Shown here: positions 14,901 to 21,554 of the stretch, in pieces | How the letters are laid out: each line of letters starts with the position of its first letter | Numbering within the stretch: position 1 is the stretch's first letter | IMG/VR virus record: IMGVR_UViG_3300014838_000033 | Location: 1-44,738 of that record | DNA: 44,738 bases | Source: a virus | Strand: one strand, 5' to 3' | Translations under genes and position numbers: made by a program | Notes under the pieces: model-generated | Databases searched by the model: none | Told to the model about the DNA's origin: nothing | The model's input: only the letters and a program-made list of their open reading frames with translations

Positions 14901-16986
14901 TTGCCAAAGTACCATCTAAATCCACATAGAGCGCCTTCCCCGCCGGAATCTGCGGGATCTTGAGCGCCGTATCTTGATTGGTCGATGTGTTGACCTCGTT
15001 ATCGATCAGTCCGCCGAAGTCGTGGCCCTTGACGTTGGTCACCGGCAGATTGCCGAGGCCGTGCTGCTGGAGCCACCGTTTGACCTCTGGATCGGCTCCG
15101 CGCGCGGTGAATATCTTGACCGGCGTTCCCTTGGCCGCGATGTCCTTGATCTGCTTAACGCGCTCGGGGAGCGGTGCGCCGACCGGGCCGGGAGCCTGCG
15201 CAGCCTTTAATTCCGATCCTTTGAATGTCTTTGTGCCGCTGGGTGTCTGGACGACGACGCGGCCCCCGCCTGAATAGTTGGGGTTGATATGCTGGACGGT
15301 TCCACCGCTGCCATCGGGGAGCGTGACGGCTGCGCCTTTGACGATAGGGGCCGGTTTCCCAGCCCCACTCGTCTGCTCTGGCGAACCGCCCTGCTTTCCC
15401 TCGCTGGCGACTGTGCGAGCTTCATCGAACTTCGCTTGAATCTTAGCACCGATCTCATCCGCTTTGGCCTTATCGCCAGCGACCAGCGCCTCTTTTTGCT
15501 GTGCATAAAGCGGGTCGGTCTCCGTCATCGCGTCGGCGACTTCCGGACTTGGAACCACCTGGAGCTCCGAGATCTGGTTCGCGTCGCCCGGCGCGCCAGT
15601 CTTCACACCGTACTGCGGGATGTCGAGACCGTTATTGTCGATCTTATCTTTCGAAGCAACGGGCAACTGGCTTTCAATGGCCTGCTGCACCGCCGGCACA
15701 GCGTCGGGATTTGGCGCGACGACGCGCACGCCCAGGTTGTCGATATTGGTTTCGGGCGGCTTGCCACGGTCTTCCTTGTTCTCGATCGAGTCCTCAGACT
15801 TGACGCGCGGCCCCACCACATCAGCGCCCGGCACAGCAGAGGCAACTGCCTGCGCCATGCCGTCAAGGTGCGGTTTCTGCTGCTGGGCCGACTTGCGGAG
15901 TTCTGCGGGGTCCGTAGATGCCTGAACGGCTGGACGGGCGCCGGTCTCGTCGATGGGTTTGCCGGTAAGCGCGGCCTCCGCAGTGGCCATCTTGCCCGTT
16001 GGCGCGGAGGCTTTGGGGATCGGGATGCCTTCGCCTTCGATCACCGCTCCCGGCTTCGGCGCGGGGGCGCCGGGGGTGCGCGCGTCCGTAAACTCCGCGT
16101 CCTTCGGAGCTGGTCCGGAAGGCGCGGGCGCGGGAGGCTGTCCCACGTACTCCGCTTCGACCGGCGCAGGAGGCGCAGGAAGCGCCTTCGGCTCGATGGG
16201 GATCTCGACATTTGGACCGGGCGGCAACGTGCGGTAGCCCTCGCGCATGACGCCTCTGCCGAAGTGTGTCCCGGCGATTCCAGCAATGACGGCATTCAAT
16301 CCCGATTCGGTGAGATACTTCGCCGCTTCCGGATTGTTCCCGGCGCGCCATGCCTGGTAGGCCTGCTCGGCATTGTCGAAACTTCCTTTGGTGGCTTGGG
16401 CCGCGAAATATGCGCTGATGAGTTTGGATTCTGGAGCGACGGCGAGCATGGCGAGGTTGGCGGGGGAAGTCAGACCGGCGGCCACCTGGCCGGCGCCCTG
16501 GTTTACCGCATCGAGGATGTCGCCGGTAGCTTTCGTCTTGGGGTGGGCCGCGAGCCATGCTGTCGCGGGCTGCGTCGCATCGCGGAGCCGCGCATTGGCC
16601 ACCTGCTCCTGCTGTGGATTCGCGGGGATTGCCTCGGGGTCCTGCTGCTCGGGGCTGCTGGCAAGTGGCTTCTGCGCCCATTCAGGGAGAACATCGGGCA
16701 GATTAGTTCTGGCTCCCACATACCCCGTTGGCTCCATGCCGAGGACGCGACCAACGGCGCTATTGCGGATATTCTGGCCGACCCGTTGAAGGTATGAGGG
16801 CGCCGGGGCTGCCTCTACTGTGTCAATCGGCCGAGGAGCAGCCAGAGGGGAGGGCTGCGTTGCCTGTGCAACCGGCGTGGCTTTCGGCAGCGGTACCGCC
16901 GTGCTCTCGTCCCACTCAGGCGCGGCTTGCTGCCCCTGCACAGGAACCGCCGTCGTTTCATCCCACTGGACCGGAGCCGTCGCCAT
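8917..16986 (-). CDS. Giant multidomain polyvalent protein (probable ejected virion protein)
   Basis: A single 2689-residue frame. Visible parts: a short N-terminal repeat (QWDETTAVPV 7-16; EWDESTAVPL 24-33); hydrophobic helices at 160-245; a Pro/Ala linker; a segment at about 395-490 resembling a RelA/SpoT nucleotidyltransferase fold (RVKSEDSIENK, LGVRVV, ISELQVV); a small beta-barrel-like piece at 547-593; HAD-phosphatase motifs in permuted order (VKIFTAR 623-629, IDNE 661-664, then YVDLDGT 687-693); another barrel-like piece at 780-845; coiled coils; a zinc metallopeptidase motif HELGH (1188-1192); a long coiled coil at about 1860-2005; and a hydrophobic segment near 2376-2400. Such giants (large polyvalent proteins) are injected with phage DNA. 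Place before terS and after two other virion-like genes supports an ejection protein. Domain calls other than HELGH and HAD are tentative. Confidence 0.88.
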   Translation of the reverse strand: MATAPVQWDETTAVPVQGQQAAPEWDESTAVPLPKATPVAQATQPSPLAAPRPIDTVEAAPAPSYLQRVGQNIRNSAVGRVLGMEPTGYVGARTNLPDVLPEWAQKPLASSPEQQDPEAIPANPQQEQVANARLRDATQPATAWLAAHPKTKATGDILDAVNQGAGQVAAGLTSPANLAMLAVAPESKLISAYFAAQATKGSFDNAEQAYQAWRAGNNPEAAKYLTESGLNAVIAGIAGTHFGRGVMREGYRTLPPGPNVEIPIEPKALPAPPAPVEAEYVGQPPAPAPSGPAPKDAEFTDARTPGAPAPKPGAVIEGEGIPIPKASAPTGKMATAEAALTGKPIDETGARPAVQASTDPAELRKSAQQQKPHLDGMAQAVASAVPGADVVGPRVKSEDSIENKEDRGKPPETNIDNLGVRVVAPNPDAVPAVQQAIESQLPVASKDKIDNNGLDIPQYGVKTGAPGDANQISELQVVPSPEVADAMTETDPLYAQQKEALVAGDKAKADEIGAKIQAKFDEARTVASEGKQGGSPEQTSGAGKPAPIVKGAAVTLPDGSGGTVQHINPNYSGGGRVVVQTPSGTKTFKGSELKAAQAPGPVGAPLPERVKQIKDIAAKGTPVKIFTARGADPEVKRWLQQHGLGNLPVTNVKGHDFGGLIDNEVNTSTNQDTALKIPQIPAGKALYVDLDGTLATEKETGNEQRISAEQPANSVADVSKEEKANADEIAGNAPRAVGERPESGAAVRGRHAEGGEAAGAVTPAGEKPGRETDVAKEVKPAFKPGDRVSISGEGFVDTKGREAVDEVGTIKKFRAASPDTQGFNQATITHPDGTETRLSWQQSAQSPIKPIREVKATPTEPQTKPATALGTPEQKTDVRREIDELLKQREEVQRQYAASPGGFTAESAKLSNQNVELTKQILAKEDELSKLNGEPTRAERREIAEKAAAKPFAERPEEPLKYGDVAQSQHWQVLEPDFIAKRFDQEIQRYERAVTEKQAEVDKLKSGSVSRTKEESTLHFWKTRLESLRSKDPRIAQKYKDEYLATVKKAISQGRPVPDAVIAQKSEFKTAVTARERYEKGMHTSFANRSAAVNDTMQAEEGYKVKRQDGKPITEEQTKEVSGGVDELVKVLGPELRDMMRGTDLTISHTNGKHPFLSDAGGMYHPAERSISAGIADVFGKPIRALAHELGHWLDYESGRVLGTKVDYPSLSGKPVKGSAYISESDKRMGFSSPAQQMYSTALKSMTDSYEVGKMLKTKNLDELSPEKRAEVERVQVVLGHYWREPREIFARLFEQYVASKLGKGGLAAESPSSYSTMPGWWNREAWAKLEPMIDAEIQKRMDAMRGKYAPVQQEEKPPVIVADPPVPKTTEKSKEKVEPTKHKFGNTQADIPPASEAGKALARARKAILPEDLAGEGMIDDALSKEKKQASLVAEPKPSAQVATIAGKMDLDEFERNGYAPEQVTRDDWTNLQRAARRAMGQSEESGTRYAPYSDYEGYHQDAVKSALKRGEEVDPEVLKDYPDLAPKELDTAKLIQQFKAEIEETEQDLKRAEAKDKQFLQEKLDAAKENLANAEKAAKEPPSSLGSTFYSNPFADPEAYRRFIIEPIKDMAAPLAKALEHYASEGRTAEAVQKGLVYTERAQRARQVRVIQTIERILKKEGFTPEDGKQVFRHVEDPSVKLTSKQAELRDNYIVPLNEAAQKQYTIAKLIQTGKFELQDILDGKVSKADIAKYAPMVDGYMHRIAAGHNSQLDRIMAGVSKGFSGSKSVLSKAYSASKHSVFQEAHSPDGQREVVAIKGGRVRQFINSANAGMLDTRIADLQDDLNDAKAAKKPNEKRIETVQNQIWALKAKRADVEGGGIASIDLGAHRSGYVTTNDLADEAVKPLEKKLEKIETEERILRATPSRMSAANARLRNIEVQKADLTKQIAAVRASIGPEQAAEEGLSQSEILAERLRPVQAQIDRITKDSQRLSEIKTRTPAQEKRLDRNSKRIAALEAQKGDIEDQHTQDGLQGRYWQDKFGGLWKFNRGTTEFISGRTGQKYYDNAILSSAVNYLETARAAQAAVTIEKQKAMLEGEGLSTKETDPGKIPDGWKGTQLMQMRGYSFPPHIADAYDQFAEKMTRGTPDILDRINRFNVQMVLMNPLMHGKNVVSNWITGKLSEGIASGRLLNPVRYVANAKAGMRALNAVWSLNEDYLHPLEQGLDLLRTNPNFDDQQEEMVRSLAAHLAADKDLLSFWQKALHLPGDALGAIRRANHTATFGMNDLLTLQAYYSALDRFEKDGVPDPEGAARDWAHRQVVEYRPPVRFLGSRGVEKALENPKLSAFWAYHSDLLRQVATAVGDAAGAGFKEDESTPRENEFGASKTQMRAQGLVKLAVLAAMAAALYPLVLDPLAKKLTGDDRAKFPRGGLPGLASNVYESSRGERDWSSTASGVFTPALGTENLMEMIANRDFFTGRHIRGTDQDLAGKTKQLADWIGKRSLPGQLAGRVDQGEGKQALFALAGFTFPMEHGLKEAAEIRRDKEGPNPPDPKKSKVFQSILAAAEQARRSSGNDTRLADALEDSGKLTKGQEGELEEAILWPPIVFAVNGMNPQEVYRVYQKSTEDERRALVSQQPTGEPVGQAPRGADRNRAAYQLSRYIDDLDGRGKTGEADKLEEELERYGFEYIDPLRQKAEPEGEGEP

Positions 16987-18645
16987 CTATTTCACAACCC
17001 CAAGGTCTTTCTTCCCGGCGTCCCGATAGTGGTATTGGTTATCGGTGCCGAGGGCCATGTCCACCGCTCCCTGTGGCGCTGGCGCCGTGGGCGTCGGAGG
17101 CTTGGGCTTGTTCGTCGCCTGCTGCCCCTGCTGGCGCGCAGCTCTGCCGCTGGGTTTGCTCGCACCTGCGTCGGCGGGGTCGAACCGCACCCCGAGCTTC
17201 GGCATTTTCTTCGCCTCAAGTTGGCTATCGAGTTTGGTCGAGATTTCATTCTTCCTATCGGTAAACTCACTCGGGTCGAGCACGTCATTCGGGTTGCTTT
17301 TATTCACGTATTGGTTGCGGCGCGGGTTGTATTCGTACTTGTCCTGAAGCGCCTGAACCTGGGCCGTTGCCGCGTCAATCATCGACTGACGAAACGCGCT
17401 CTTGTCCGGCTGATTGCCGTTAGCAAACTGAAACTTGCGGACCTCAGTCGCCGCCATCTCTCGCGCAGCCTGTGCGTAGGCCTGCGCCTTTTTCGGGTCC
17501 TTTTCCAATTTGGACGCGATAACGGCCTGCTCATAGGTCGTCGGCATCTTGCCCTGGTTAAGGGTGTCCTGCACCTGTTGCCTGAGGTCAGCGAGCTGCT
17601 GCTGGACGTCGGCGGATTCTTTCCGGGCCTGCGCAACGTCGACGCGAGACTGCGCAGTTTCTCCAGCCGCGTAATTCTTCCCGATGTCGTTGATTGAGGT
17701 GATGACGTCCTTCGCGCGCCCCGTGTCCTCCTTATAAGCCTCGGTAGTCATCGTCTGTTGCTTGTCGAGCGCGGCTTGCTGCGCCTGCTGTTGTTGCGCT
17801 GCGATCGAGAATTGCCGTGTAGGCGCGCTGTAGGGCGTGGCTCCGACGGCCTCGGGATCGAGACCGCCCAGAAGCCCTCCACGAATGCCGCCGCGCGCTA
17901 CGCCCTCGCCGACCGCGGCCAAACCGCGGAGAATGCGCCTGCCAGCCGTCGGCCTGTACTCAGGGTGCGCAGGGTCGAATTCCTGCGGGGGAAGCGTGCG
18001 CTTGGCTTGGATCGGCGCAAGTTCTTCCGCGAGGGTGGGCTGCGCCGCCAGTTTCTGCGAGAACGACTCGGCCATCTCGCCGGCGCGCTGAATGCCCTGC
18101 TGATTCGGGTCTTCTGCTGTACCGCTGGGAGTGACGGCAGCAGGCACCGCAGGGGTATGGCTCGCCTCTGATGGCGGATTAGGTGCATTAGTTGCCGCTG
18201 GCGCGCTCTGGGCGAGGTTCGCTCCGAAGTCGGTTGGTGCAGCTCCGGGGCTGGGAAGCGGCGGAGCGGTGAGCACCCTCGACAGGGCCGTTTGCCGATC
18301 CGACGGACTAGGCCCCTGATGCGACTGCGCGAGGGCCGCGCCCATGCCGTCCATAGATGAAGGAACCGTCGCGGGCTTTCCGCTGGGCATGATGGCATTC
18401 GGAGGCTTTGAGGGTTGCGCCTGCGGCTGCATCGCCGCCGTCCCCGCTGGACTCGATGCGTTCGACCCCACCGCTGGATTCGCGCCGCCGCTGGGACTCG
18501 GCCCCGTCGGAAGAGGAAGCCCCATGCTTTTGGCCTGCGCGAGCGTGGCTGGATCGCCAGAGAGCAAGCCGTCGATGTCGAGGCCGGAAGCAGCCAGGGG
18601 CGCAGCGGCGCTGAATTGGTAGTCTTCGCTATCTGTCGTTACCAT
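16987..18645 (-). CDS. Probable internal virion protein, low-complexity and coiled coil
   Basis: A 552-residue protein, starting at the ATG at 18645 after GGGGGAGACC. The first 230 residues are Pro/Ala/Ser-rich and probably disordered. A glycine-rich helix follows (RRILRGLAAVGEGVARGG, about 245-265) that could insert in a membrane. Residues about 290-430 are Gln/Ala-rich and helical (a run of QQQQAQQAALDKQQ), likely coiled coil. The C-terminus is basic and proline-rich. This composition and its position directly before the giant protein match T7 gp15-like or P22 ejection proteins that travel in the capsid and form a DNA conduit. No enzymatic motif is visible. Its start overlaps the previous gene's stop by 17 bp. 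Confidence 0.8.
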   Translation of the reverse strand: MVTTDSEDYQFSAAAPLAASGLDIDGLLSGDPATLAQAKSMGLPLPTGPSPSGGANPAVGSNASSPAGTAAMQPQAQPSKPPNAIMPSGKPATVPSSMDGMGAALAQSHQGPSPSDRQTALSRVLTAPPLPSPGAAPTDFGANLAQSAPAATNAPNPPSEASHTPAVPAAVTPSGTAEDPNQQGIQRAGEMAESFSQKLAAQPTLAEELAPIQAKRTLPPQEFDPAHPEYRPTAGRRILRGLAAVGEGVARGGIRGGLLGGLDPEAVGATPYSAPTRQFSIAAQQQQAQQAALDKQQTMTTEAYKEDTGRAKDVITSINDIGKNYAAGETAQSRVDVAQARKESADVQQQLADLRQQVQDTLNQGKMPTTYEQAVIASKLEKDPKKAQAYAQAAREMAATEVRKFQFANGNQPDKSAFRQSMIDAATAQVQALQDKYEYNPRRNQYVNKSNPNDVLDPSEFTDRKNEISTKLDSQLEAKKMPKLGVRFDPADAGASKPSGRAARQQGQQATNKPKPPTPTAPAPQGAVDMALGTDNQYHYRDAGKKDLGVVK

Positions 18646-19672
18646 GGTCTCCCCCTGCTTGTGCGAGGCGGCTTCCAATCTCGCCCCACTCCTCCATTGG
18701 TACGTTCCGCTCTGCATCGCCAACGCCGAGCGACCAGAAACCGTCCGCCAGGTACGTGTGTGAGCCGTCGGTGATGATGTTGAATACCTCGGCCACTCCA
18801 TCAGGCTCGACGCTGATTACACGGCTGGGCCCGTCCGAGGTGAGGATCGTCTTGCCCATCGACTTCGCAGCTACTGCGAAGCCACCGATCGGAAGCGCAA
18901 AGGCGTGGACCGCCGAGGTCCTGACCACAAACCCGTTCGCTGCCGTGGTGCGCAGGACGGGAAGAATTGCCGTCTGAATTTCCTCAATCAACTGATCCTC
19001 ACCGTCGATACCAGCGATGAAGTCTCCGATTTCGAGGTCTTCAACCCTCCGCTGGATTCCGCCGCATGCGAGGTAGATCGTTCCGCGCGCCGGGCAATAT
19101 GCCGTGACCGCGGCCGATCCAACCTGGCCCGCCCCGCTGATCAACCCTTGTCCCAACTCGTCGAGGAAACTCGGCGTTTGCGCGGCCTGCTCTGCCGTTC
19201 CCTCCTGGCCCTGTGCCTCGCCAGTGAGGTTGCTTGAAAGCTGCGCTTGCTGTGCCGCGATGGAATTGCCAGCGCCCAGCACCTCAGCCCCGTATTGCGC
19301 GCCCGAAGCAAGACGGCTTGTGGTCGCTCCAGCTTCTTCGCTCGACAGACTCCGCTGGGCCGCTTGCTGCTCGGCCTCTCCGGCTGCGACCGGAGCCGCC
19401 GCATTCTGACCCGTGCGCTGGGCCTGCTGCTGATTCTTGGCCGCAGCGGCTGCCGCTGTCGCGTCGGCGGTATTCGACAATTCCTGATTCTCAGCGGTTT
19501 GCATCGTGCCGCCCTGGACGTAGGGATTGTCGGCCGCAAACTTAGCGAGCTGCGACTGATTCTGGTTGATGTCCGCCTGCTCCTCAGCCTGCGACGTAGT
19601 TGCGGCCGTAGTCGACGCGGCGGAATCCGCGGACTCAGTGGACTCGATAGCTCCCTGCTGGGCTCTAGACAT
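18629..19672 (-). CDS. Virion-type protein with C-terminal Hint (intein-like) domain
   Basis: A 347-residue protein in two halves. Residues 1-190 are Ala/Gln/Ser-rich and helical, ending in a glycine/alanine hydrophobic stretch (GQGLISGAGQVGSAAV), as in internal virion proteins. Residues 193-320 look like a Hint domain: C193 starts CPARGTIYLACGG (block A); VEDLEIGDFIAGIDG follows; T252-S-A-V-H256 is the block B TxxH; and VFNIITDGSHTYLADGFWS (296-314) matches block F. The terminal His-Asn of true inteins is missing, so only N-S acyl shift and cleavage before C193 would be expected, as in hedgehog or BIL-type domains. GGGAG precedes the ATG. Function in the virion is unknown. Confidence 0.85.
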   Translation of the reverse strand: MSRAQQGAIESTESADSAASTTAATTSQAEEQADINQNQSQLAKFAADNPYVQGGTMQTAENQELSNTADATAAAAAAKNQQQAQRTGQNAAAPVAAGEAEQQAAQRSLSSEEAGATTSRLASGAQYGAEVLGAGNSIAAQQAQLSSNLTGEAQGQEGTAEQAAQTPSFLDELGQGLISGAGQVGSAAVTAYCPARGTIYLACGGIQRRVEDLEIGDFIAGIDGEDQLIEEIQTAILPVLRTTAANGFVVRTSAVHAFALPIGGFAVAAKSMGKTILTSDGPSRVISVEPDGVAEVFNIITDGSHTYLADGFWSLGVGDAERNVPMEEWGEIGSRLAQAGGDHGNDR

Positions 19673-20108
19673 TGGTTTTCTCCCTTAGATCCTTGAAAAA
19701 ATGCGCTAACCGATGGTCGTTCTGCTCAAATCCAGCGAACCCGAGTGGCTTGCGAACGTGGTCAGTGACCAAAATCGGTACGTCGCAATGGAGTCCGGTG
19801 TAGCCGAGCCAGGACAGGAACCCCGCCATCGCCTCGATGTCCCGCCGCGCAAACGCCGTCGCCTTGGGGTCGCAACCTGCAAACATCAGCTCCGCCCTGC
19901 GCTCAATCCAAATCGCCTGCACGGGATCGTCCGACCCCTCCTCCACTCCCACCAGCGAGGCTGGGACCTGCTGCGTGGGACAGCCGTTTTTATCAAAGAA
20001 TCTAGGAAGAGGATAACTGGTCCCGTCGCGCTCGTTTTGTTCCACGTGAAACCGGCGGATAAAGTGCATGTCAGTCAATCGCGCCTGCCGCAAAATGATC
20101 GGTCTCAC
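19665..20108 (-). CDS. Unknown protein, possibly GNAT acyltransferase-like
   Basis: A 147-residue protein opening MRPIILRQARLTDMHFI, a pattern like the R-x-A-x-x-x-D start of GNAT acetyltransferases. It later has FLSWLGYTGLHCDVPILV and KPLGFAGFEQND, which could be the C-terminal strand and helix of that fold. The acetyl-CoA loop (Q/R-x-x-G-x-G/A) is not clear, so the assignment is weak. Small GNAT-like proteins occur near tail and internal-protein genes in several podoviruses. It overlaps the Hint-protein start by 8 bp and the 127-residue gene stop by 4 bp. Confidence 0.7.
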   Translation of the reverse strand: MRPIILRQARLTDMHFIRRFHVEQNERDGTSYPLPRFFDKNGCPTQQVPASLVGVEEGSDDPVQAIWIERRAELMFAGCDPKATAFARRDIEAMAGFLSWLGYTGLHCDVPILVTDHVRKPLGFAGFEQNDHRLAHFFKDLREKTNV

Positions 20109-20488
20109 TTGGACCTCGGAACATGGAGGAATCGGAAGCCCGCGCTATTTATGACTCCGTGGCCCTGTGGTACAAGCGACGCCAAGGGGCCGAGCTTAAC
20201 CTTGACGCCATGCGTGCCCGCGTAACTGGCGAGCGCCTGATGGTTTGCCTCGAGCGCCTCAAGCGCCGAGTTAATCTCTGCCACGGGATCAACCAGACCC
20301 AGGTCATTCTGTGCGAAAGGGCGCCCGCAATCCCGGCACTGCGGCACTCCCAAAAGAATCTGGAGGTGGTGCTCTCCGCCCGTGACCTGATTGAAAAGGT
20401 GGATGTGGTGCACATGCGTGCGCCCGTCAATGTGATTGTGTTCGTGGCCTGGCCGCACCGCCCAGACCCCGCTAACCGGTAGTACCAT
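20105..20488 (-). CDS. Unknown His-rich protein with CxxC
   Basis: A 127-residue protein if started at ATG 20488, which follows GGGGGAAGG; a GTG at 20518 would add ten residues. The N-terminal half is strikingly histidine-rich (GHEHNHIDGRTHVHHIHLF, then GEHHLQ), followed by a C-x2-C pair (CRDCGRPF), suggesting a metal-binding module. The C-terminal half has one probable helix and a glycine/valine-rich end. Histidine-lined metal sites are common in short-tail spikes and needle proteins, so a tail role is possible. It overlaps the upstream 360-residue gene by 17 bp. Confidence 0.72.
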   Translation of the reverse strand: MVLPVSGVWAVRPGHEHNHIDGRTHVHHIHLFNQVTGGEHHLQILLGVPQCRDCGRPFAQNDLGLVDPVAEINSALEALEANHQALASYAGTHGVKVKLGPLASLVPQGHGVINSAGFRFLHVPRSK

Positions 20489-21554
20489 CGTTAACCACCA
20501 ACCTTCCCCCGTTCCCACCTATATTTTGTCCGCCTCCGGTTGATCCTGCCGCAATTCCGCCACTCACTCCGACCGGGTAAGTCCCCGGCGTTCCACCGGT
20601 GCCAGGCGTTCCATTCGCAATCGAGATGAGAACGCCCGCCGTAATCGTCTGCGCGCCCGGTGCGCCGCCGGTGCCGACCTGAACTGGCGGAGTCAACGTC
20701 ACTGGATCGCTTATCGCGTTCCCTCCGCTCACGACGTTCCATGAAGTGACAACCCCGGCCCCGCTGATCGTCACTGTGACCACCGGCAGCACGCGCGCGC
20801 CACTGCCTACCGTGCTCACCGCTCCAATCGGAGTGCTGCCGTCCTGGAGCACTTCTGGAAGCGTGCTCCGCACCTGATAATCGGTGCCGTCGTAGCCCAC
20901 AACCTGCTCGGACGCGAAAGGCACATTGATGATCGTCGCCGAGGGCAGGATCGTCTCAGCCGCCCCTTTTACCGAGGGGAATTGAGTGTTGAGGCCGGCC
21001 TTCCCGTAGATCCGGACAATGGCGCTCGTGTCTGTCGAATTCTGCGCCGAGTCCACATTGCCGTAATTGGTCTGGTTGAGGACGGTCGCGGCTTCTGACG
21101 CCGCCGACGACTGGAGGCCTGCCGAGACGGTCCCCGGCTGCACCTGGTAGGAATTCCAATTCGACTGGTCATAGCTCGAGCGCAGCCGCCAGAATGCTGT
21201 CACGCCGGGCGCCGCAGCCGTCTGCTTTGTCGCCGTCGAGACCGGAAGTACGGTAACACCACTACCGCCAACGAAACTCGCCTGCGACGAATAACTTAGC
21301 TCATGGTAGAGCGTCTTGTTGATCGACTGCGAGGGGTTCGTGATGGCGATATTGAACGCCCCGTTTGCTCCGGAAACGGTAAACGTGGCCAACGGTGGAG
21401 GCGCGCTCGACGGCTGCTGTGGAGAATTGGTCGGCTCCACAAAGTTGATTCCAAGCGTGTTATTTACAACTTCGTGCTGCGAGTACATGCCGAGCAGGAT
21501 GGTGCGCAGCGTGAAGTCCTTGATCGAGTTGATCTGCGCTTTGCTGAGTGCCAT
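20472..21554 (-). CDS. Probable tail/surface protein, beta-rich
   Basis: A 360-residue protein. Residues 1-40 are helical (ALSKAQINSIKDFTLRTILLGMYSQHE); residues about 55-145 read like a fibronectin-type or similar beta sandwich (ATFTVSGANGAFNIAITNP, FWRLRSSYDQSNWNSY); then comes a long Ser/Thr/Val/Gly-rich beta section, ending in a Gly-rich collagen-poor tail (GTPGTGGTPGTYP, GGGQNIGGNGG). No catalytic motif. It directly follows the 1037-residue tail gene (stop and start abut at 21554/21555), so it is probably a tail or head-surface component. Exact role unknown. Confidence 0.75.
   Translation of the reverse strand: MALSKAQINSIKDFTLRTILLGMYSQHEVVNNTLGINFVEPTNSPQQPSSAPPPLATFTVSGANGAFNIAITNPSQSINKTLYHELSYSSQASFVGGSGVTVLPVSTATKQTAAAPGVTAFWRLRSSYDQSNWNSYQVQPGTVSAGLQSSAASEAATVLNQTNYGNVDSAQNSTDTSAIVRIYGKAGLNTQFPSVKGAAETILPSATIINVPFASEQVVGYDGTDYQVRSTLPEVLQDGSTPIGAVSTVGSGARVLPVVTVTISGAGVVTSWNVVSGGNAISDPVTLTPPVQVGTGGAPGAQTITAGVLISIANGTPGTGGTPGTYPVGVSGGIAAGSTGGGQNIGGNGGRLVVNDGTTG

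Noticed and set aside
15289-16797. Long open frame on the plus strand opposite the giant gene
   Set aside because: It is a GC-rich shadow frame: arginine- and leucine-heavy, with no ribosome-binding site, no recognisable domain, and complete overlap with a frame carrying HAD and peptidase motifs.
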